Shown: positions 27,416 to 34,735 of the stretch, one piece after another
Layout: every line of letters begins with the position of its first letter
Position numbering within the stretch: position 1 is the stretch's first letter
Source of the DNA: Carnobacterium funditum DSM 5970
GTDB lineage: Bacteria > Bacillota > Bacilli > Lactobacillales > Carnobacteriaceae
Assembly (NCBI RefSeq): GCF_000744185.1
Contig: NZ_JQLL01000001.1
Span: forward strand, 2,137,001 to 2,201,000
Reading direction: 5' to 3'
DNA: 64,000 nt
The notes under the pieces: generated by a model
The model's database searches: none
Seen by the model: only the letters and a program-made list of their open reading frames with translations
Told to the model about the DNA's origin: nothing
Position numbers and translations under genes: made by a program

Positions 27416-28190
27416 ATGGAAACTTTGCATAAAAATCGTTTGCCTTTCAATTCAAACATTACGGTATTTCACTCTGGTGGTAATTTATCCTCAGATTCTG
27501 GGTTGATATTAGTTAAGGAGTTCATGCACAACATTAATTTTTCTAACTTTTTGAAACAAAACCTCACTATTAATGAGAATTGACTTTACTATAATCATGC
27601 TAATCATTCAATCATTGAACAAATCATTTTCCAATTAATTGCTGGATATCAAACGGATTCTTCGGCTGACGTTTTATCAAAAGATCCCATTTTTCAGAAC
27701 TTATTAGCTAAAGAGCAGCTTGCTTCACAACCGTTTATTTCTCGTTTATAGGATTGGTTAAGTCAGAAAAATATTTCTCGATTATAAGAAGTCAATCAAA
27801 TCCTGATGGATAAAGCACATACTGCGCGTAATACAACTGAAATGATTTTCGATCTAGACTCAACACATTCGGATACCTTTGGCAATCAGGAAACATCGGG
27901 GTATAACGCCCATTACCAAACGAATGGCTATCATCCGCTTGTTGCTTTTGAAGGTCTGACCGGTGACTTTTTGAAAGCAGAACTTCGTTCTTGTAACGTT
28001 TACACAGTCAATGGTGTTGCAGATTTTGTCCGGCCACTTTTTGACCATTATCAAGAAATCGTACCTGTAAGCTCTATTCTAGTACGTGCAGATAGTGGTT
28101 TTGTAACTCCTGAATGATATAAGCTGTGTGAAGAATATCAAAAATTTTATGCTGTTCAAACGTTTAAAAAAAAAGCTAATTTCAAAGGGT
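27416..28190 (+). pseudogene. IS1380-family transposase remnant
   Basis: From the ATG at 27416, behind AAAGGGG, one frame reads as the N-terminal and central part of an IS1380-type DDE transposase. It has SDSGLILVKEF near residue 25, then IIEQIIFQLIAGYQTDSSADVLSKDP, then FDLDSTHSDTFGNQE, a likely first catalytic aspartate segment, and VRADSGFVTPE. Four in-frame stops interrupt it (27581, 27749, 27785, 28115) without any frame change. About 40% of the C-terminus is missing; the 96-bp inverted-repeat copy starts about 45 bases further on. Confidence 0.82.
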
Positions 28191-28236
28191 CAGTGTGTCT
28201 AAAATTCTTGATTTCCCGACAAAAAAATTGATGACT

Positions 28237-28332
28237 TGGAAATTTGAAGTAAAATAAGTGAATCTAACAAACGAATGACCTGAAAGAAGTGGAAAATACA
28301 CGAATTATTATTTTTTGAAGAAGTATGAATCA
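28237..28332. repeat. Left copy of a 96-bp inverted repeat
   Basis: This segment matches the reverse complement of 32791-32886 at about 90 of 96 positions by hand alignment. The two copies enclose the cytochrome b5/flavocytochrome/two-component module. Outside both copies the sequences diverge. The left copy abuts the IS1380 remnant. Confidence 0.9.
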
Positions 28333-28350
28333 ATCAGGACTGATAGTATT

Positions 28351-28408
28351 AATAAAAGTAGCCACCGACCAATTCATATCACAGAATTGACCAACGGCTA
28401 CTTTTATT
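28351..28408. terminator. Terminator downstream of the cytochrome b5 lipoprotein gene
   Basis: AATAAAAGTAGCC pairs with GGCTACTTTTATT, and GACCAATTC with GAATTGACC (partly offset), forming a long two-part stem. A and T runs lie at its ends. On the minus strand it ends the lipoprotein transcript. Confidence 0.75.
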
Positions 28409-28437
28409 ATCATGCAGTTTCATGAATGCTTGTTAGA

Positions 28438-28860
28438 TCATTCAACCAATGTTCCAACAATCAGCAGACCATTTAACACGGAGCTGCCGTGCGGAGAACT
28501 GTTGATGGCGGTTGTGCAGTCGGTACCCGCTTGTACGCCATAATGATTTCCGTTCTGCCATTTATCCACATGGGTGACATCGTAGACGTTGCCGTCAACG
28601 GTGACATAGGCATCATTCCCGTTCTTTCCATCATATTGCGATAATTCATCAAGGGTAAAGTTTTTTGTATTCGATTGGGTACCAGAAGATGAAGCAATGT
28701 CGGATGAAGGTGTAGCTTCCGAGGATGAAACAACTGAACTGGCAGCACTACTGGTAGAAGCCTTCTCAATAGTAGTTTTCTGAGTCGTCCCGCATCCCAC
28801 GAAAAGTAAGGATGCACCTAGTAAGAAGATAATCATTTTTAATTTATTGTTATTTTTCAT
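28438..28860 (-). CDS. Surface lipoprotein with cytochrome b5-like heme-binding domain
   Basis: The 140-residue protein starts with a lipoprotein signal (LLFVGCG, lipid cysteine at about residue 23). A Ser/Thr/Ala-rich linker follows (about 30-66), then a cytochrome b5-like domain (about 68-140). FTLDELSQYDG opens the domain. The two likely heme histidines are in NGNHYGVQAGTD and SSPHGSSVL. It is therefore likely an outer-face heme protein tethered to the membrane. It lies 34 bases after the flavocytochrome gene in the same direction, behind AAAGGAGA. The pair would move electrons outward; that role is inference. Confidence 0.85.
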   Translation of the reverse strand: MKNNNKLKMIIFLLGASLLFVGCGTTQKTTIEKASTSSAASSVVSSSEATPSSDIASSSGTQSNTKNFTLDELSQYDGKNGNDAYVTVDGNVYDVTHVDKWQNGNHYGVQAGTDCTTAINSSPHGSSVLNGLLIVGTLVE

Positions 28861-28894
28861 TTTTGGTTCTCCTTTTTTTGATTCTTATCATTTT

Positions 28895-30226
28895 TTATAA
28901 TCCAAATGATTCGAAGTGAATTTTTTGTTTTGAAACATTTTTGGAAACTAGCGCTGATTCAATGGTATGCATAAACTTTTTGGGACCGCAGAGAACAAAC
29001 TCGCTAGTCGAACAGGGAACTTTAGTCGCTTCGAAAATAGTTTCCGTTTTTTCTGCATTCAAGTAACCGTTCTTGGTTGAATAAAAAGGAACGAATATGA
29101 AATTGGGCATATCTTTCTGGAAAGAAGCTAGTTCCGCTGCATAGGCAAGTTCATTCTCGTTGCGCAAACTCCAGATGAGTACTGTTTTATTTTTGAATTT
29201 TTTTTGGCGAAGGCTTTCCAAGATGCTCAACATAGGTGTAACACCAACACCTCCAGCAATCAGCACTAAGCTTTTTTCCGTTTTTTGGATGTCTTCCAGT
29301 GGCTGCCATAACCCACCATAAGGACCTTCGACGGTCACTTTCGTTCCAACCTTGATATGTTGGATGATATGCGTGTAATCCCCGGAATTTTTGATGGATA
29401 CGGAAAGAACATGCGGATTTTCGGGTGCGGAAGTCAGAGAAAAAGGGTGTTCTTCAAAAGTGTATTTTTCATCCTTGACCCTTAAATAGATGAACTGTCC
29501 GGCGTTGTAATCAAAAATCTGTCCGTTTTCGGCTTCCAGCGTCAAGCTGACAAGCTGGTCAGTTTCATTCACTGCACTGGTTATGGTATAAATATTTTTA
29601 TTTAATAGAAAACGTCTGATTAGCTTATGGTACACATAGAAGCTCAAAGATACGATGAAATAAAGGGCGTACATCATAGTCAACGTCATATCGGCCCGAA
29701 CAACATAGGCGATGGTGATGACATGTACAGATAGTGAGATAATGGCAACAATAGTAAAATTATGCAGAAATTTCATAGTTCCGTATTTAGCGAATGCGAA
29801 ATTTCCCAATGTATCCAACACTACGTTTATTATTTTGATTCTTCGTAGCCAGCCAGTCATGAAAAGCACAGATAAGACGGTCAACAGTAAGAATAGCATG
29901 ATGGCAAAATCTCCAAAGACAGTCGAAAATTCGAACTCTCCCCAAGCAAGACTGGCCCATTCTTTATGCAACATGCCAAGCGCCAAAGCGACGATGGCCA
30001 TGATGCCGTGGAAACGATGGAATTTATCCAGACTAAAATGTTTTTCGATGAATTTAGGTCTTGCGGCCGTTATCAGTTCAGACAACAACCAAGTGTAGCT
30101 GATGATTCCAATAAAAGCGGGTGCTGCGATACTGAAGTTTAGACCCTTTAGCGAGATGAAGGCAATGGGCAAGGGGCTCAAGAAATAAACAGCGAGAATC
30201 ATAATTTGGATTACTTTTCTTTTCAT
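28895..30226 (-). CDS. Ferric reductase/NOX-like membrane flavocytochrome
   Basis: The 443-residue protein has an N-terminal ferric-reductase-like transmembrane domain with about six helices (residues 5-210). Its histidines (for example FHRFHG near 69, HK near 86, LHNF near 154 and SVHVI near 165) could hold b-type heme. A ferredoxin-reductase FAD domain follows with HPFSLTSAP near 263, then an NAD(P)-binding domain with AGGVGVTPMLSIL near 323 and FVLCGPKKFMH near 413. It should carry electrons from cytosolic NAD(P)H across the membrane. The acceptor may be the adjacent cytochrome b5 lipoprotein, ferric iron or oxygen. Confidence 0.87.
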   Translation of the reverse strand: MKRKVIQIMILAVYFLSPLPIAFISLKGLNFSIAAPAFIGIISYTWLLSELITAARPKFIEKHFSLDKFHRFHGIMAIVALALGMLHKEWASLAWGEFEFSTVFGDFAIMLFLLLTVLSVLFMTGWLRRIKIINVVLDTLGNFAFAKYGTMKFLHNFTIVAIISLSVHVITIAYVVRADMTLTMMYALYFIVSLSFYVYHKLIRRFLLNKNIYTITSAVNETDQLVSLTLEAENGQIFDYNAGQFIYLRVKDEKYTFEEHPFSLTSAPENPHVLSVSIKNSGDYTHIIQHIKVGTKVTVEGPYGGLWQPLEDIQKTEKSLVLIAGGVGVTPMLSILESLRQKKFKNKTVLIWSLRNENELAYAAELASFQKDMPNFIFVPFYSTKNGYLNAEKTETIFEATKVPCSTSEFVLCGPKKFMHTIESALVSKNVSKQKIHFESFGL

Positions 30227-30375
30227 AAGTATTTCCTCCGTTTTTCTTATTTATATTCAGTATAGATAAGAAAGTTTAGGGCAGCATGAAGGTTAGCTGA
30301 AAGTTAGCTGAAGATGACATTTCCGTTCAATCAGGAAGTTAAAACGTGATATAATAAAATAAAGAGGTGGACACA

Positions 30376-31059
30376 ATGAACGGGAAACAAACGCGTGTTT
30401 TGGTGGTGGATGACGAACAGAACATCCGTGATTTTTTAACGATGGGCTTGGAAGACGAAGGGTACAGTGTCGAAACCGCAAAAGATGGCTTGTCAGCATT
30501 GACGAAAATGCATCAAAATCCTTGCGACATCGTCATTTTGGATGTTATGATGCCAGGCATGGATGGCTACGAATGTTGTCGCATGCTGAAGCAGAAATAC
30601 GAGGTCGTCGTTATTATGCTGACCGCGAAGGGCCAAGCGGAAGATACCGTAAAAGGGCTGAAAATCGGGGCGGACGATTATCTGGCCAAACCCTTCAGTT
30701 TTATGGAGTTGCTGATGCGGATGGAGGTCCGCTTGAATAGTCGCTTTCCGCAAAAGAACTCAGTTATCTGCAAAGGTCCCTTTTCCGTCGATGATGGCCG
30801 CCATGAGATTATGTTTAAAGATAAAAAACTCGATTTGACACCCACGGAGTATAAACTAATGTGTTTGCTGTTTGATAACGTGAACATCGTCATCTCAAAA
30901 GAAACAATCATGAATCAAGTCTGGGGTTATGATTATTTCAGCAGTTCGAATGTAGTAGAGGTGTATGTCCGCAACTTAAGAGAAAAACTGCAGGATACAG
31001 AGCACTGTTACATAAAAACTGAGCGCGGATTCGGTTATAAATTGGATGTGGAAGGATGA
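30376..31059 (+). CDS. OmpR-family response regulator
   Basis: The 227-residue regulator has a receiver domain (about residues 5-118) with VLVVDDE at the start, the phosphoacceptor aspartate in VILDVMMPG near 54, and conserved Lys in DDYLAKPFSF near 103. A winged-helix DNA-binding domain occupies about 130-225. I chose the ATG at 30376, behind AGAGGTGG; a GTG nine bases earlier overlaps the ribosome site. It overlaps the histidine kinase by 4 bases and is divergent from the flavocytochrome gene, so it probably controls that operon. Confidence 0.9.
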   Translation: MNGKQTRVLVVDDEQNIRDFLTMGLEDEGYSVETAKDGLSALTKMHQNPCDIVILDVMMPGMDGYECCRMLKQKYEVVVIMLTAKGQAEDTVKGLKIGADDYLAKPFSFMELLMRMEVRLNSRFPQKNSVICKGPFSVDDGRHEIMFKDKKLDLTPTEYKLMCLLFDNVNIVISKETIMNQVWGYDYFSSSNVVEVYVRNLREKLQDTEHCYIKTERGFGYKLDVEG

Positions 31060-32396
31060 AAATGAAAAACTTGAGCAAGCAACTGTTCCAGAGGAGTATG
31101 CTGCTGTTGCTGTTGTTTTTGGTGATTATTGGTTTTTTGCAGACGAGCTTAATCTATCTCTATAGGGAAAATCAGAGGAAATCGGAAGTGACCAGCTACT
31201 TGCATGCCCTACAGCAAACCAAAAATCTGTTCGGTGAAGGAGAGCCGTTGGCTGAAAAGGCGACAGAGCTTGCCGAGGATATGATTTCAGATGCGAACAT
31301 CATTTTTTATGCAAGCTCCGGGGAAAAGCAAATGATTCACATCAATCGAGTATTTTTAAAGGACAAACAGACCGCGACGTACACTGAACCTGTTTATTAT
31401 GAAGGGAAAGCAATCGGGACGATTGAAGTCATCTATTCCATCCATGAGTCGTTGGAGTTGATGTTTACGCAGTTGATTATTTATGTAATTGCCAGCATTA
31501 TTATCCTTTTGCTAGCCTGGCTAGTCTATAAACGTATGTTGCGGAAAACGTTGGATCCCTTGGATCGCGTCATTGCATCGGTTTCTGAAGTTGTCGTCAG
31601 CAATTTGGATGAGCCCATTGTTATCGCTGATGCTCAAGCGGATATAGCCAAACTAGTTGATTCGACTAATGAGTTGAAAGCAAGGTTACATGATTCTTTT
31701 CAAACTATTGAAGAGAATCAGCGTAAGTTACAACAATTCGTTTCCGATGCTTCACATGAACTAAAGACGCCGCTAACGACAATCCGAGGCTATTCAGAAA
31801 TTCTGTTGCGAGGTAAACTGGATAACCCCGAGAGGATACGCTATTCTCTAGAAAGTATGCTTGATCAGACGAAACGCTTGACGAATATTGTGAACGAACT
31901 GCTGGAATTATCAAAGTTGGATCGAAAGGTAGAGATGGGTAAAACCGAATTGAACCTGAATGATGTTCTAGAAGAACTTTTTCCCTTGTTGAAGATGATT
32001 CAAGAAGGCCGGGAAATCAAACTGAGGTTAGGCGAGGTACCGAATGTTTTGATGAACCGCAACAAAATAGAACAGGTCATTTTAAATATCGTCCAGAATG
32101 CTATTTTCCATTCCGATAAAAAGACTCCGATTCTGATGCGTACCTACTATGAAAATGAAAAAGTTATCATGGCGATTACTGATTACGGGGAGGGTATTGC
32201 CGAGGAACATCTGCCGCTCATCTTTGACCGGTTTTACCGCATCGATACTGATCGCTCACGCGAAATTGGAGGGACTGGTTTAGGCTTGGCCATCTGTCAA
32301 GATATCATGCATGCACATAACGGAGAAATCAAACTACAAAGTATTCTAGGAAAAGAAACGACATTCTTTATCCTGTTCCCGAGGATGAATGATTGA
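31056..32396 (+). CDS. Membrane sensor histidine kinase
   Basis: The 446-residue kinase has two membrane segments (about 12-34 and 138-160) that bracket a roughly 100-residue outer sensing domain. A linker of about 50 residues, possibly a HAMP domain, follows. The H box SDASHELKTPLTTIRGYSE holds the phosphorylated histidine near 232, with the N box VILNIVQNAIFHS near 343 and G boxes DYGEGIAE and GGTGLGLAIC near 374 and 402. It overlaps the regulator gene (ATGA). The signal is unknown; redox or metal state would fit the neighbouring flavocytochrome. The codon use is GC-richer than the window average. Confidence 0.9.
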   Translation: MKMKNLSKQLFQRSMLLLLLFLVIIGFLQTSLIYLYRENQRKSEVTSYLHALQQTKNLFGEGEPLAEKATELAEDMISDANIIFYASSGEKQMIHINRVFLKDKQTATYTEPVYYEGKAIGTIEVIYSIHESLELMFTQLIIYVIASIIILLLAWLVYKRMLRKTLDPLDRVIASVSEVVVSNLDEPIVIADAQADIAKLVDSTNELKARLHDSFQTIEENQRKLQQFVSDASHELKTPLTTIRGYSEILLRGKLDNPERIRYSLESMLDQTKRLTNIVNELLELSKLDRKVEMGKTELNLNDVLEELFPLLKMIQEGREIKLRLGEVPNVLMNRNKIEQVILNIVQNAIFHSDKKTPILMRTYYENEKVIMAITDYGEGIAEEHLPLIFDRFYRIDTDRSREIGGTGLGLAICQDIMHAHNGEIKLQSILGKETTFFILFPRMND

Positions 32397-32451
32397 CCAA
32401 TTTTGTGAAGTAGGCAGTGTACTTTATTCCACAGTGCGAATCAACTATAAA

Positions 32452-32490
32452 AAAACGGGGCTGCCTTATTTGATACAGCCCTGTGTTCTA
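32452..32490 (+). terminator. Terminator after the two-component genes
   Basis: GGGGCTG pairs with CAGCCCT around a 12-base loop, with a T-rich tail. The Cas9 remnant on the minus strand ends at its edge. Confidence 0.6.
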
Positions 32491-32790
32491 TTTGTAAGAT
32501 TGATTGGGTTCAGGGTCAATTTTATGTGAATACTTAATTTGGTTTCCATAATTTCTTAATTGGCTGGTAAATATTAACGATTTATTATCAAACATGTGGT
32601 CTTTATCCAGAATTTCACCAGTATCGGAATCAACTGTAAGGCCTTCGGTGCTAAAAGAAGTGTGGTTCAAATTACTTAAATAATGGTATCTGACCAATAG
32701 CCATAACGATCAAAGCGTCAATAGCATGATGTCGATGGACATCATCTTTAACCAACACTAGAAAAATTAATATTTAAACCTAAATCTGAA
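32488..32790 (-). pseudogene. Cas9 C-terminal fragment (RuvC-III region), decayed
   Basis: On the minus strand, KDDVHRHHAIDALIVMAIG (about 32690-32750) matches the Cas9 RuvC-III motif, in which HHA-DA is the hallmark. After one frame change, a piece with TVDSDTGEILDKDHMFDN and then IKYSHKIDPEPNQ follows and stops at 32488. It lines up with the small Cas9 type of Staphylococcus aureus, which has KHHAEDALIIA and later KYSHRVDKKPN at a similar distance. The rest of Cas9, cas1/cas2 and any repeat-spacer array are absent. It is a relic, not a working nuclease. Confidence 0.72.
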
Positions 32791-32886
32791 TGATTCATAC
32801 TTCTTCAAAAAATAATAATTTGTGTATTTTTTACTTCGTTCAGGTTATTCGTTTGTTAGATTCTCTTATTTTACTTCAAATTTCCA
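32791..32886. repeat. Right copy of the 96-bp inverted repeat
   Basis: This is the inverted partner of 28237-28332, with about six mismatches in 96. Its outer edge lies where the DUF4352-like gene is cut off. Its inner edge lies where recognisable Cas9 sequence begins. Confidence 0.9.
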
Positions 32887-32899
32887 AATCACTAATTTA

Positions 32900-33200
32900 T
32901 TGGTTTAGAGCTTCTTCACCACGTACGACATTAGAAATTTTAGTGGTGACTGTTCCTGCTACAGAACTAGAGTCATTATCGTAATATATAACATCCCACG
33001 CTGCAGATTCTCCAATAGGAACAGGGTACTTCTCTATTTTGGTATGCTAGCCTTTTTTATTGATTCTGCCTCACTAGAAACTTCTTCAGTAGTAGCAGAA
33101 TTAGCATTGATACTTTTTACGGTAACGTCTGAAGATTTCCCATATGCGACTAAAAAGAGACTTGAAATCCTAATAAAATCATATATTTAAATTTATTCAT
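32900..33200 (-). pseudogene. Secreted DUF4352-like protein gene, truncated and frameshifted
   Basis: The ATG at 33200 overlaps the stop of the preceding lipoprotein gene (TAATG). The frame starts MNKFKYMILLGFQVSF, then breaks. Later segments read SSDVTVKSINANSATTEEVS and, after another shift, KYPVPIGESAAWDVIYYDND followed by TKISNVVRGEEALNQ. This resembles secreted DUF4352/DUF5067-type proteins. The gene is cut at the right inverted repeat and has at least two frameshifts. The family call is tentative. Confidence 0.65.
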
Positions 33201-33751
33201 TATTCTGTATCCTCCATTTTAATGAAATCTGTTGCATCTGAAATAATATGATCTTCATCATCTTTAATTATGATAGTCGGGTGAGTAGTTCCATCATAAA
33301 AATCTGAGTTTAAGTATAATTGTCTACTAAAACTATCCATAATAAGAGTGAAGAAGCCATTTGTTATTTCACTCATTTCAGATTTATCTGAGTTACTAAT
33401 GACCAATTCGATAGTGTTATCATCAGTCATTAACGATGAAACAATTTTAGGAGAATCTTCGCTATCTACATTATTACCAACTTCTCGTTCATCCAAAGAT
33501 TCTATGTATTCTTTAAACTGACGCTTGTTAAGATTTATTTTTTCCCAATCAATTTCTTCTACACTTCCAATTTTAGCAAACTCATCAGTCGTTGATTGAT
33601 CTAATTTATCTAATCCATCTTCTTTGGGGGTAATGGATTCGCTTTCTACTACCTCCGGGTAAGAATCATTATTACTAGTTTCTTCAGTACCACAAGCTCC
33701 TAAAATAAAGATGCACGCAATGGTGAGTGCTGACATTTTGAATACATTCAA
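33200..33751 (-). CDS. Lipoprotein of unknown function
   Basis: The 183-residue product has a lipoprotein signal (SALTIACIFILGACG, lipid cysteine near residue 19) followed by an acidic, low-complexity stretch and a possible small folded domain (about 115-175). I start it at the TTG at 33751, 8 bases after AAGGAGGA on the minus strand. The frame is open further upstream but without a ribosome site. It is translationally coupled to the broken DUF4352-like gene, so its partner has probably been lost. I do not recognise a family. Confidence 0.7.
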   Translation of the reverse strand: MNVFKMSALTIACIFILGACGTEETSNNDSYPEVVESESITPKEDGLDKLDQSTTDEFAKIGSVEEIDWEKINLNKRQFKEYIESLDEREVGNNVDSEDSPKIVSSLMTDDNTIELVISNSDKSEMSEITNGFFTLIMDSFSRQLYLNSDFYDGTTHPTIIIKDDEDHIISDATDFIKMEDTE

Positions 33752-33871
33752 TTTATACTCCTCCTTAGATAGCGCAATTTTTTTATAGAATCTTACTTTC
33801 CGTAATAAATTTAGCATGTTATAATTCAATTTACAAAGATAATAATCTTATAATTGCTCTCTCATTAATTA

Positions 33872-34051
33872 TTAGTACTTTTTTTCCCCGCAAACTGTAC
33901 TTGATTTATAGCGCTCCATAATAGTAGAATAATTTAAATTAACCGTTAAAAAAATGAAGCTGTAGTTCCATCCTAAATCTAGTTGTTGATTTTCATATAA
34001 AATAATAGAGTTTTTTTGTTTTAGTGTATGAAATAATTCGCGAAAACTCAT
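33872..34051 (-). CDS. Short hypothetical ORF
   Basis: A 59-codon frame starts MSFRELFHTLKQKNSIILYE on the minus strand. Only a weak GAAGAA ribosome site precedes it. It may be the tail or a piece of a longer decayed gene. No family is recognised. Confidence 0.25.
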   Translation of the reverse strand: MSFRELFHTLKQKNSIILYENQQLDLGWNYSFIFLTVNLNYSTIMERYKSSTVCGEKKY

Positions 34052-34374
34052 TTTTTTAATTCTTCTTCGAAAATCTTCAATAATTAGTTTTTGTTTTTAA
34101 ACAATAATAAGTACCCTACAATAGCAGAGGATAACAGGTTCTATTTTTATTTAGCCTTATCCAAAACCTATTAAAGGCACTAGAACTTGTAAAAATACTA
34201 GAATCTGTAGAACAAGTACCTATTAATGAAAAATTGACGATACCATTAAATCTATTTTTTTGGTGTTGCTGGAGTGCTGCCTGCAATAAATGACAGAGTA
34301 CATTCTCTCCACCCGTTTGATTTTGGTGGGAATGTAGATAATAAGAATTTTTATAGATAGAAAAACAGAGATAA

Positions 34375-34422
34375 ACCCTAATTCGTTTTCATTTGGAATA
34401 GGGATTATTTTTTTTATTAGTT
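34375..34422 (+). terminator. Terminator behind gene debris
   Basis: AAACCCTAATTC pairs with GAATAGGGATT (partly) around a 10-base loop and is followed by eight T. It suggests that an active gene once ended just before it. Confidence 0.6.
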
Positions 34423-34531
34423 TGCTTTAAAGGGGAGGCACATAGCCTATTTAAGATTCTATAATTATAGCTAAATAGATTGGCTTTAAGTTATTGAAGC
34501 CTCCTTATAAGATAGAATGAAATCCGTACGG

Positions 34532-34560
34532 TTGACATTATTACGAATTCGTAATAATAT
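34532..34560 (+). promoter_or_regulatory. Promoter of the mhq-like operon with embedded MarR-type operator
   Basis: TTGACA (34532-34537) and TAATAT (34555-34560) are 17 bases apart. The spacer is filled by a perfect 22-bp palindrome, 34537-34558, with core TACGAATTCGTA. Its symmetry and CGAATTCG centre resemble the MhqR operator of Bacillus subtilis. Binding there would block RNA polymerase directly. The MarR gene 1.2 kb downstream is the obvious repressor. Confidence 0.85.
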
Positions 34561-34735
34561 GTAGTTACTTTGAATGAACGCTTAAAATCGACAAGTTAGT
34601 TAAATAAATTCCAAAGTAAGGGATGAATGTTTAAAAAGACGATAAATTTGACTATCTGATTCTTTAATCGTTAGGAAGCTGTAAAAGAAGTACGATGAAT
34701 CGAACAATAAGAAATAAATAGGGGGCAACTTAATC

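Larger units (their letters stand above)
33752..34530. other. Long gene-poor stretch between the lipoprotein gene and the mhq-like operon
   Basis: No convincing full gene lies here. On the minus strand a 59-codon frame (33872-34051) is listed separately. On the plus strand a short open piece near 34255-34364 (FFGVAGVLPAINDRV, then LHPFDFGGN) looks like the end of a decayed gene, followed by a terminator. The region reads as gene debris. Confidence 0.5.

Noticed and set aside
27581-28117. Stop-codon readthrough or TGA-as-tryptophan in the transposase remnant
   Set aside because: TGA, TAG and TAA all occur in the frame and the C-terminus is missing, so it is a dead gene.
28473-28817. Second minus-strand frame inside the cytochrome b5 lipoprotein gene
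   Set aside because: It is out of frame with the recognised lipoprotein, Arg/Leu-rich and without a ribosome site; a frame shadow.
30522-30740. Alternative plus-strand frame in the response regulator gene
   Set aside because: The receiver domain in the main frame is unambiguous; this one only exists because the region is GC-rich.
32400-33200. Working CRISPR-Cas locus
   Set aside because: Only a short, frameshifted Cas9 piece is present; no repeats, spacers, cas1 or cas2 were found in the window.
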